The notes under the pieces: model-generated
Told to the model about the DNA's origin: nothing
Database searches by the model: none
The model's input: the letters and a program-made list of their open reading frames with translations, nothing else
Position numbers and translations under genes: made by a program
Part shown: positions 21,948 to 28,465 of the stretch, in pieces
Position numbering within the stretch: the stretch's first letter is position 1
Layout: every line of letters starts with the position of its first letter
NCBI GenBank assembly: GCA_964246695.1
Contig: CAXTSI010000047.1
Location: 1-28,465, forward strand
Source of the DNA: Stigonema sp964246695
GTDB lineage: Bacteria; Cyanobacteriota; Cyanobacteriia; Cyanobacteriales; Nostocaceae
Direction of reading: 5' to 3'
Length of the DNA: 28,465 bases

Positions 21948-23804
21948 ATGAATCAGTTTTTATTCTCAACAAGTTGGTTGATACCTATTTATGGCTTAAT
22001 AGGTGCGCTTTTTACCTTGCCATGGGCGATGGGATTAATTCGGCGCACAGGACCAAGACCTGCAGCTTACTTTAACTTGTTGACGACCATTTTGGCTTTT
22101 GTCCATAGCCTGTTCATCTTCTTCGATATTTGGAGCCGGGAACAAGAAAGTCTTGTGATTACCTGGTTAAAAACTGCAGATTTGGACTTATCCTTTGCCT
22201 TAGAAATCTCTCCAGTCAGTATTGGGACAACAGTTTTAGTTGGCGGGTTAAGTTTGCTAGCACAAACTTACGCTTTAGGTTATATGGAGAAGGACTGGGC
22301 GTTAGCGCGTTTCTTTGCCCTAATGGGATTTTTTGAAGCAGCGCTGAGTGCCTTAGCCATTAGTGACTCTTTGTTTCTCAGTTATGCTCTCTTGGAGCTC
22401 CTGACTCTTTCTACTTACTTGCTGGTAGGATTTTGGTATGCGCAACCACTAGTGGTAACGGCGGCAAGAGATGCGTTTTTAACCAAGCGGGTGGGAGACT
22501 TGTTACTGCTGATGGGAGTCGTGACGCTTTCCACCCTAGCTGGCAGTTTGAACTTTTCTGATTTATATGAATGGGCGCAAACGGCTAACTTAGACCCAGT
22601 CACCTCAAGTTTACTAGGTTTAGCGTTGATTGCAGGACCTGCGGGTAAATGCGCCCAATTTCCGCTGCATCTGTGGTTAGATGAGGCAATGGAAGGTCCC
22701 AACCCAGCCTCGGTAATGCGGAACTCAATGGTGGTAGCTGGTGGTGCCTATGTGCTGTATAAACTTCAGCCAATTCTAGCGTTGTCGCCAGTGGCTTTAA
22801 ATGCTTTGATAGTGATGGGTGCTGTGACAGCAGTAGGAGCATCGTTAGTGTCGATCGCCCAAATTGACATTAAGCGGTCCTTATCTCATTCCACTAGTGC
22901 ATACATGGGGTTAGTGTTTTTGGCGGTGGGCTTGCAACAAGGAGGTGTTGCCCTAATGTTGCTGTTGACTCATGCGATCGCCAAAGCACTGTTATTTATG
23001 AGCGCTGGTTCCGTAATTTTTACCACCATTACTCAAGATTTAACCGAAATGGGCGGTTTGTGGTCACGGATGCCAGTAACCACCACTGCCTTTGTTGTGG
23101 GTGCGGCGGGAATGGTAACGCTGCTCCCCCTAGGAAGCTTTTGGGCAATGCTGTCATGGGCTGACGGCTTGGCGCTGGTTAGCCCTTGGGTAACAGGTGT
23201 CTTGGTATTGGTAAATGGCTTAACGGCATTAAATTTAACACGGGTATTCCGGTTAATTTTCTGGGGTACACCACAACAAAAGACCCGCCGTGCCCCAGAA
23301 GTCGGTTGGCAAATGGCATTGCCGATGGTATTTTTGACAGTGCTAACTTTGATATTACCCCTGATGCTACAGCAATGGTATCTGCTACCCGGTTGGGAAA
23401 GTATTAATTGGTACGTACTGTTGTTGTTGGTGTTATCTACTATGTTAGGAGTCGCTATCGGGTCTACAATTTATCTGCACAAAGCTTGGTCAAGATCAAC
23501 AGTACTTAGTTGGAGATTTGTGCAAGATTTGTTGGGTTATGACTTTTACATCGACCGAGTTTATAAACTGACAGTGGTTGGTGCAGTCGCACTGCTTTCG
23601 AGGATTTCTGCTTGGAGCGATCGCTATCTAGTTGATGGTATGGTTAACTTTGTTGGGTTTGCGACAATTCTTAGTGGACAAGGCTTGCGGTACACCGCTT
23701 CTGGTCGATCCCAAGGGTATTTGTTGACTATCCTTGTGGGCATCAGTGTGCTGGGTTTTCTGCTAAGTTGGTCGTTGGGTCTACTAAATAGCTGGCATTT
23801 TTAG
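21948..23804 (+). CDS. ndhF3: NdhF3, proton-pumping subunit of low-CO2 NDH-1MS
   Basis: This 618-residue Nqo12/NuoL-type antiporter-like membrane subunit has an ATG start and a weak ribosome-binding site. It has about 15-16 hydrophobic segments. Conserved parts are LLELLTLSTYLLVGFWYAQP with TM5 Glu, GKCAQFPLHLWLDEAMEGP (TM7 Lys and proton path), RNSMVVAGGAYVLYK (the F3/F4-type replacement for the HAATMV stretch of NdhF1), and the C-terminal lateral-helix region ending near residue 615. In the inducible NDH-1MS complex it couples cyclic electron flow to CO2 hydration by CupA. It heads the ndhF3-ndhD3-cupA operon, as in Nostoc and Synechocystis. Confidence 0.95.
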   Translation: MNQFLFSTSWLIPIYGLIGALFTLPWAMGLIRRTGPRPAAYFNLLTTILAFVHSLFIFFDIWSREQESLVITWLKTADLDLSFALEISPVSIGTTVLVGGLSLLAQTYALGYMEKDWALARFFALMGFFEAALSALAISDSLFLSYALLELLTLSTYLLVGFWYAQPLVVTAARDAFLTKRVGDLLLLMGVVTLSTLAGSLNFSDLYEWAQTANLDPVTSSLLGLALIAGPAGKCAQFPLHLWLDEAMEGPNPASVMRNSMVVAGGAYVLYKLQPILALSPVALNALIVMGAVTAVGASLVSIAQIDIKRSLSHSTSAYMGLVFLAVGLQQGGVALMLLLTHAIAKALLFMSAGSVIFTTITQDLTEMGGLWSRMPVTTTAFVVGAAGMVTLLPLGSFWAMLSWADGLALVSPWVTGVLVLVNGLTALNLTRVFRLIFWGTPQQKTRRAPEVGWQMALPMVFLTVLTLILPLMLQQWYLLPGWESINWYVLLLLVLSTMLGVAIGSTIYLHKAWSRSTVLSWRFVQDLLGYDFYIDRVYKLTVVGAVALLSRISAWSDRYLVDGMVNFVGFATILSGQGLRYTASGRSQGYLLTILVGISVLGFLLSWSLGLLNSWHF

Positions 23805-23807
23805 TGA

Positions 23808-23931
23808 GTTGATTGTTAATTGTTGATTGTTGATTGTTGATTGTTTTACTAACAACTAACAACTACCAACTACCAACTACCAACTACCAACTACCAACTA
23901 CCAACTACCAACTAACAACTACCAACTAACT
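23808..23931. repeat. Heptameric repeats between ndhF3 and ndhD3
   Basis: An array of TTGATTG units is followed by CAACTAC/CAACTAA units up to the base before the ndhD3 ATG. The two arrays are partly complementary and can form a hairpin in the mRNA. No ribosome-binding site is left for ndhD3. Confidence 0.85.
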
Positions 23932-25434
23932 ATGCTCAGTGCTTTGATTTTGTTGCCAACTTTAGGTGCTGCTTTGGTGGGTTTCTTGCCTGTTGGCATG
24001 AGTGCAAAACTATCCCGTCAAGTGGCTTTGGTGTTTGCAAGTATGGCTTTCCTCTGGACAGTGGTACTAGCAATTCAGTTTGACCCTAGGGAAATCAATC
24101 AACAGTTTTCCGAATTCATACCCTGGATAGATGCCTTGGGCTTGAACTATCACATTGGGATAGATGGATTGTCTTTGCCTTTGCTGATGTTGAATGGATT
24201 GTTGACTTGCATTGCCATCTACAGCAGCGACGTAGCCCAACAGCGTTCTCGATTTTATTACTCTTTACTCTTGGTGTTGAATGTTGGGGTGACAGGAGCC
24301 TTTTTAGCACAGGATTTACTACTATTTTTCCTATTTTACGAAATGGAACTGATTCCCCTCTATTTGCTAATAGCGATTTGGGGTGGCGATCGGCGGGGTT
24401 ATGCAGCTACGAAATTTCTCATTTATACTTCTGTTTCCGGATTTCTAATTTTGGCAAGTTTCCTTGGCATGGTTTGGCTGAGTGGAGCACCAAACTTTGA
24501 GCTACAAAGCTTGAATACCCAGTCTCTGCCCTTAGAGATCCAAATTTTGCTGCTGTTGGGGATTTTAATTGGTTTTGGCATCAAAATTCCTTTGTTTCCC
24601 TTCCATACTTGGTTGCCAGATGCTCACGTTGAGGCTTCCACACCAATTTCAGTGCTATTGGCTGGGGTACTATTGAAGTTGGGAACTTACGGCTTACTAC
24701 GGTTTGGGATGAATTTGTTGCCTCAAGCTTGGGTTTATTTGAGTCCGGCTTTGGCAATTTGGGCAGTTGTGAGTGTACTTTATGGTGCGTCCTGCGCGAT
24801 CGCCCAAAAAGATATGAAAAAAATGGTGGCATACAGTTCCATTGGACATATGGGCTACGTACTTTTAGCCGCCGCCGCCGCCACACCTTTAAGCATATTG
24901 GGAAGCGTCATGCAAATGATTAGCCACGGCTTGATTTCCGCACTACTGTTTTTGCTAGTGGGAGTTGTGTATAACAAAGCAGGAACCCGTGATTTAGATA
25001 TCCTCCGAGGACTGCTGAACCCAGAACGAGGTATGCCCGTGATTGGAAGCTTGATGGTTTTGGGAGTGATGGCAAGCGCCGGCATACCGGGAATGGTCGG
25101 GTTTATTTCCGAATTTATCGTCTTTCGCGGCAGTTTTCCGCTTTTTCCGGTGCAAACCCTACTGTGCATGATTGGTACAGGTTTAACCGCTGTTTACTTC
25201 TTAATTCTTACGAACAGCGCCTTTTTTGGGCGCTTGTCTCCACAAGCTGTTAACTTGCCTTGCGTGTCTTGGTCTGATCGCGCACCCGCCGTAGTCCTAG
25301 CTGTGCTGATTGTGATTCTTGGTATCCAACCCTCTTGGTTAGTACGCTGGACTGAACCCACAACGACAGCAATGGTTGCTACACCTCATACGATTGCAAC
25401 AGTGTCCTTATTTAAGGCAAAAGATAAAAGTTAG
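23932..25434 (+). CDS. ndhD3: NdhD3, proton-pumping subunit of low-CO2 NDH-1MS
   Basis: This is a 500-residue Nqo13/NuoM-type subunit with ~14 membrane segments. Landmarks: LNYHIGIDGLSLPLLMLNGL, FFLFYEMELIPLYLLIAIWG with the TM5 Glu, GIKIPLFPFHTWLPDAHVEA (TM7 Lys and TM7-8 loop), KKMVAYSSIGHMGYVLLA (second half-channel Lys/His), and ISHGLISALLFLLVG. It pairs with NdhF3 at the distal end of the membrane arm. The start ATG follows directly on a repeat array without a Shine-Dalgarno sequence, so translation may depend on readthrough of structure or on a leader-independent mode. It is second in the operon. Confidence 0.95.
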   Translation: MLSALILLPTLGAALVGFLPVGMSAKLSRQVALVFASMAFLWTVVLAIQFDPREINQQFSEFIPWIDALGLNYHIGIDGLSLPLLMLNGLLTCIAIYSSDVAQQRSRFYYSLLLVLNVGVTGAFLAQDLLLFFLFYEMELIPLYLLIAIWGGDRRGYAATKFLIYTSVSGFLILASFLGMVWLSGAPNFELQSLNTQSLPLEIQILLLLGILIGFGIKIPLFPFHTWLPDAHVEASTPISVLLAGVLLKLGTYGLLRFGMNLLPQAWVYLSPALAIWAVVSVLYGASCAIAQKDMKKMVAYSSIGHMGYVLLAAAAATPLSILGSVMQMISHGLISALLFLLVGVVYNKAGTRDLDILRGLLNPERGMPVIGSLMVLGVMASAGIPGMVGFISEFIVFRGSFPLFPVQTLLCMIGTGLTAVYFLILTNSAFFGRLSPQAVNLPCVSWSDRAPAVVLAVLIVILGIQPSWLVRWTEPTTTAMVATPHTIATVSLFKAKDKS

Positions 25435-25678
25435 TTAGTGGTTAGTGGTTAGTGGTTAGTGGTTAGTGGTTAGTGGTTAGTGGTTAGTAGTTAGTGGTTA
25501 GTGGTTAGTGGTTAGTAGTGAAAAAATATCAACTAACAACTAACAACTATCAACTAACAACTATCAACTAACAACTAACAACTATCAACTAACAACTAAC
25601 AACTATCAACTAACAACTATCAACTATCAACTATCAACTAACAACTAACAACTATCAACTATCAACTATCAACAAAAA
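25435..25678. repeat. Complementary heptad arrays between ndhD3 and cupA
   Basis: About 12 units of GTTAGTG (25435-25516) are followed by about 20 units of CAACTAA/CAACTAT (25530-25672). The first array is nearly complementary to the second, with one mismatch per 7 bases, so a long hairpin can form. The array ends 6 bases before the cupA ATG. Confidence 0.9.
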
Positions 25679-26830
25679 ATGGTAACTATTACAAACAAAC
25701 CTGCTAAGCATCCATTAGCCGAATATGTTGATCGCCTGGAATCAGGAGAAGCATTACTTCCCGACAACCCCGAAAATGTGTTGGAGGTAGTCGGCATTCT
25801 TAAAAGCTATGGTGTAGTTTTGGATGCCTACTCAAAAAATCTTATCTACATTGCTGAAAATCAATTTTTAGTATTTTTCCCGTTTTTTAAATACTTTAAT
25901 GGGGAAATTTATTTCAAGAAATTACTTCGTCACTGGTGGCATGACAGAATTAATTTTGAATATGCCGAGTATTGCATGAAAGGCATGCTATGGCATGGTG
26001 GTGGTGGGCTGGATGCATATTTGGATTCAAAGGAATTTCAAGAGAAAGCGCGAGATGTTATCGAAGCAAAATTTAAAAACAATCCCATAATGATGGGATT
26101 GAACCAACTGTTTCCTGACTTCTTAACTGAACAGTTGCGCGTCTCGGCTTACTACAGTGGGTTAGGTCAATTTTGGCGGGTGATGGCTGATATGTTCCTC
26201 AGCTTGTCAGACCGCTACGACCGAGGTGAAATCAAATCGATTCCCCAAGTTGTAGACCACATAAAAGCGGAATTAGTAGGAAATGCAAATAAACCGATTA
26301 CCTACGCAGTTAAAATTCAGGATAAAGTTTATCAAATCATTCCCGCTGCTGTTGGTTTAACTTTTCTTGCAGATACAGCAGTACCTTATGTAGAAGCGAT
26401 TTTCTTCCGAGGAACGCCCTTTCATGGCACAGTTTCATATAACGCTCAAGCTTATCAAATTCCCCCCGATCAAGGTCGATTTCAATATGGCGCTTTGTAT
26501 GCAGACCCCTTGCCTATTGGTGGTGCTGGTATTCCTCCCACTTTGCTGATGCAAGATATGCGCCACTTTCTCCCAGATTATTTGCACGAAGTTTATCGTC
26601 GCAGTCGCCGGGGAGAAGATGATTTGCGGGTACAAATTTGCATAAGTTTCCAAAAATCGATGTTTTGTGTCACGACTGCGGCGATTTTGGGACTCCTGCC
26701 TTATCCTTTGGATACTCAAGATATAGCTGAGAAAAAAGCAAATCGAATATTTTTACAAAAGTGGCTCAATAGGTTACAAAATTCTCGCTTGCAAGATGTT
26801 AACACATCTTTTGTCAAACCTTTGTCATAA
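25679..26830 (+). CDS. cupA: CupA/ChpY, CO2 hydration protein of NDH-1MS
   Basis: 383 residues; ATG with no ribosome-binding site, just after the repeat array. It matches the CO2 hydration protein (ChpY/CupA) family over its whole length: HPLAEYVDRLESGEALLPD at the start, FFPFFKYFNGEI, LLRHWWHDRINFEYAEYC (His/Asp/Arg cluster probably near the metal site), KGMLWHGGGGLDAYLDS, SAYYSGLGQFWRVMADM, and LPIGGAGIPPTLLMQDMRHF. It has no membrane helices; it sits at the NdhF3/NdhD3 end of the complex and converts CO2 to bicarbonate, driven by proton pumping. No cupS is found downstream. The C-terminal ~25 residues are polar and variable. Confidence 0.93.
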   Translation: MVTITNKPAKHPLAEYVDRLESGEALLPDNPENVLEVVGILKSYGVVLDAYSKNLIYIAENQFLVFFPFFKYFNGEIYFKKLLRHWWHDRINFEYAEYCMKGMLWHGGGGLDAYLDSKEFQEKARDVIEAKFKNNPIMMGLNQLFPDFLTEQLRVSAYYSGLGQFWRVMADMFLSLSDRYDRGEIKSIPQVVDHIKAELVGNANKPITYAVKIQDKVYQIIPAAVGLTFLADTAVPYVEAIFFRGTPFHGTVSYNAQAYQIPPDQGRFQYGALYADPLPIGGAGIPPTLLMQDMRHFLPDYLHEVYRRSRRGEDDLRVQICISFQKSMFCVTTAAILGLLPYPLDTQDIAEKKANRIFLQKWLNRLQNSRLQDVNTSFVKPLS

Positions 26831-27100
26831 TTCTAAATCCAACCATGTCAAAGTAGTTCATTACTACCTTAACGGGGCGATCGCCACGTACTAGGCTTGA
26901 TATGAGGCTTAAAAATTCCTGCCAAAAATGTCTAAGCTTACAAAAAACACCGATTAGCGCGGTGACCTCAAGTAGCCATCTTCGCCTGTGTTCCGCCTAA
27001 TTGCCTACAGTGCAAATACTGAACTTCTATAGCTACTACCGCAGATAGTTCAGTAATTTTGCTGTGTTAAATAGGCGAATGAAGAAGGAAAATAGAGATA
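26831..27100. other. Spacer after cupA, no gene seen
   Basis: No supported gene. It holds one HIP1-type site (GGCGATCGCC near 26877) and scattered AT-rich sequence. Confidence 0.5.
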
Positions 27101-27140
27101 TAGGAAAACTTACGCAACTTTTGACAATGCGTAAGTCCTA
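27101..27140. repeat. TAGGA..ACTTACGCA palindrome (MITE-like)
   Basis: ACTTACGCA (27108-27116) and TGCGTAAGT (27128-27136) pair, with TAGGA/TCCTA outside. This GACTTACGCA-type palindrome is a widespread interspersed element in cyanobacteria. It crosses a GTG-started open frame at 27064-27276, which I regard as non-coding. Confidence 0.6.
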
Positions 27141-27380
27141 TCTAGTTGGAATGGATGAGCAAAAAAATGCCCACCGTCTCCCCCTGGTCTACTCAGAAAG
27201 AGTTTGTGAGCAAATAAACAGTGACATTTTGTTAGTAGGCACCCTGTTTAAGGGTCTTTGGTTGATTGCACTCTGATATAAAGAAATATACCTTAAATTT
27301 CTCGCTTTGGGAATAGAGTTTTTGTAAATAATATTACTTAGGCTTTACCCGCCGAGGGATGCAGCTTGGGAACACCCAAA

Positions 27381-27421
27381 AAATATCTACCTAATTACTT
27401 TATGTTTTTAGGTAGATATTT
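27381..27421 (-). terminator. Terminator after map
   Basis: AAATATCTACCTAA (27381-27394) and TTAGGTAGATATTT (27408-27421) form a perfect 14-bp stem. Read on the minus strand the stem ends in a run of six T (complement of the A-run 27378-27383), as in an intrinsic terminator for map. Confidence 0.7.
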
Positions 27422-27528
27422 AGATCGTTCCTAATGATATCTATGTGATAGCAACAATGCAGAACCGTATTGACCGTGTTCACTTGTTGGAGATTCTCTA
27501 TATTTTCGGTGTGTCATATCATGTCCAT

Positions 27529-28356
27529 TTAAACTTTCGTGCGATCGCTCAAAATCTCGTATCCAGTATCTGTCACCAACACAGTATGCTCAAACTGGGC
27601 AGACAGAGAATTATCTACGGTTACTGCTGTCCACCGATCGGATAACGTCCGCGTAAACTTGGAACCCTGATTCAAAATTGGCTCAATTGCCAAGGTCATC
27701 CCCGCACGTAATTTCACATTCGGCAGATCACGAGTGCGGAAGTTGAAAACTGAAGGTTCTTCGTGCAGATTACGACCGACACCATGTCCAGTAAAGTCCT
27801 CTACCACACTAAAGCCATTTGCTTTCACATGGTCTTCAATTGCCCCAGCAATGTCTAGTAAAAAGTTACCTGCTTTCACCTGTTCAATGCCTTTGTAAAG
27901 GGTTTCTTCTGCTACGCGAATCAGTTTAGCAGCTTCTTTTGAAACTTCACCGACAGCAATTGTAATACAGGAGTCGCCATGAAATCCTTGGTAATAAGCA
28001 CCTGTATCTACTTTTACAACATCTCCGGCGCGGATCGCTTTCTTGGGACTGGGGATACCATGTACAACTTCATTGTTCACGCTAGCACAGATAGAACCGG
28101 GAAAACCGTGATATCCTTTAAAGCTAGGTGTTGCACCCATTTCCCGAATCCGTTTTTCCGCATGAGCATCCAAGTCAGCTGTCGTCATTCCTGGCTGTAC
28201 CATCTCAGAAATTTCTTTGAGTACAGTTGCCACGATTTTTGCTGATTGCCGCATAATTTCAATTTCACGCAGCGATTTAATTTCAATTCCTCTACGTTGT
28301 CGTTTCGGACGTCTATCTTGATCTGATTGAGAAAGCAAGTGACTTAAAATGTTCAT
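27529..28356 (-). CDS. map: Methionine aminopeptidase, type I
   Basis: 275 residues; ATG with no strong ribosome-binding site. It has an N-terminal basic extension of ~25 residues (SDQDRRPKRQRRGIEIKS) before the catalytic fold. Metal ligands are seen in order: first Asp in VKVDTGAYY, second Asp in GFHGDSC, His in GHGVGR, Glu in AIEPIL, and last Glu in AQFEHTVLV. The conserved substrate-side His is in GYHGFPGSICASVN. It removes the initiator Met from new proteins. It is encoded away from its neighbours on the minus strand, with a good terminator downstream. Cyanobacteria usually have several map paralogs; this one is of the type with the extended N-terminus. Confidence 0.95.
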   Translation of the reverse strand: MNILSHLLSQSDQDRRPKRQRRGIEIKSLREIEIMRQSAKIVATVLKEISEMVQPGMTTADLDAHAEKRIREMGATPSFKGYHGFPGSICASVNNEVVHGIPSPKKAIRAGDVVKVDTGAYYQGFHGDSCITIAVGEVSKEAAKLIRVAEETLYKGIEQVKAGNFLLDIAGAIEDHVKANGFSVVEDFTGHGVGRNLHEEPSVFNFRTRDLPNVKLRAGMTLAIEPILNQGSKFTRTLSDRWTAVTVDNSLSAQFEHTVLVTDTGYEILSDRTKV

Positions 28357-28436
28357 GGGGAATTACTAATTACCAGCGCCTTGCCGCTTGGATGTCAATA
28401 GTTTTTTTAAGGTTGTTGAGAAATTATATCTATATT

Positions 28437-28465
28437 TGGGGAGTGGGGAGTGGGGGAGATGAGGG
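28437..28465. repeat. GGGGAGT heptameric repeat at window end
   Basis: TGGGGAGTGGGGAGTGGGGG is the same unit type as in the ccmM-ccmN spacer. It continues past the window edge. Confidence 0.6.

Noticed and set aside
25435..25678. Possible CRISPR array
   Set aside because: Units are 7 bases long and contiguous with no unique spacers; this is a heptameric tandem repeat.
27064..27276. GTG-started 70-codon open frame
   Set aside because: It runs through the ACTTACGCA palindrome, has no ribosome-binding site and no protein-like domain; judged non-coding.

Overview
The window comes from a cyanobacterium, most likely a filamentous one of the Nostoc/Tolypothrix/Scytonema type. The evidence is a complete beta-carboxysome operon (ccmK2-K1-L-M-N-O plus a LysR gene) facing a low-CO2 NDH-1MS operon (ndhF3-ndhD3-cupA), many GCGATCGC-type HIP1 sites, and heptameric short tandem repeats in the intergenic spacers. 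One 10-N assembly gap lies at 17696-17705.

Left part (1-8500) is accessory and repeat-rich. It starts inside a damaged tandem array of periplasmic-binding-protein (PBP) modules. Then come a small coiled-coil protein and a DUF1778/GNAT toxin-antitoxin pair, both lying between two diverged direct repeats. Next is a stretch of broken genes bracketed by 33-bp inverted repeats: an integrase fragment, a secreted Pro-rich repeat protein, a frameshifted gene remnant and MITE-like repeats. Just beyond the right-hand inverted repeat is a transposase tail. An SPFH/prohibitin gene and an intact membrane-anchored TPR-PBP gene follow, each preceded by a copy of the same ~130-bp hairpin-bearing leader. A third, partial copy follows the PBP gene.

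Middle part (8670-15570), all on the minus strand: a solitary adenine-type DNA methyltransferase, a MuiA-like protein, and a large membrane GAF-PAS-PAS-GGDEF-EAL protein. Several perfect hairpins and interspersed repeats separate them.

Right part (15564-26830) is the CO2-concentrating locus. The minus-strand operon makes shell hexamers (CcmK2, CcmK1, CcmO), pentamer (CcmL), the carbonic anhydrase/Rubisco scaffold (CcmM, with a clear internal start for the short form) and the shell adaptor CcmN. A CcmR/RbcR-type LysR gene lies at the end of the operon. The plus-strand operon makes the inducible CO2-uptake NDH-1 complex. A 637-bp AT-rich divergent region separates the two. ccmN is split in this sequence by a ~90-bp insert holding the N gap, flanked on both sides by the same in-phase repeat. 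The window ends with methionine aminopeptidase (minus strand).

No tRNA, rRNA or CRISPR array was seen. The core carboxysome/NDH-1MS locus is a known arrangement. The less explained parts are the PBP-SPFH-PBP cluster with its repeated leader, the interrupted ccmN, and the repeat arrays that fill nearly all spacers of the CO2 operons.
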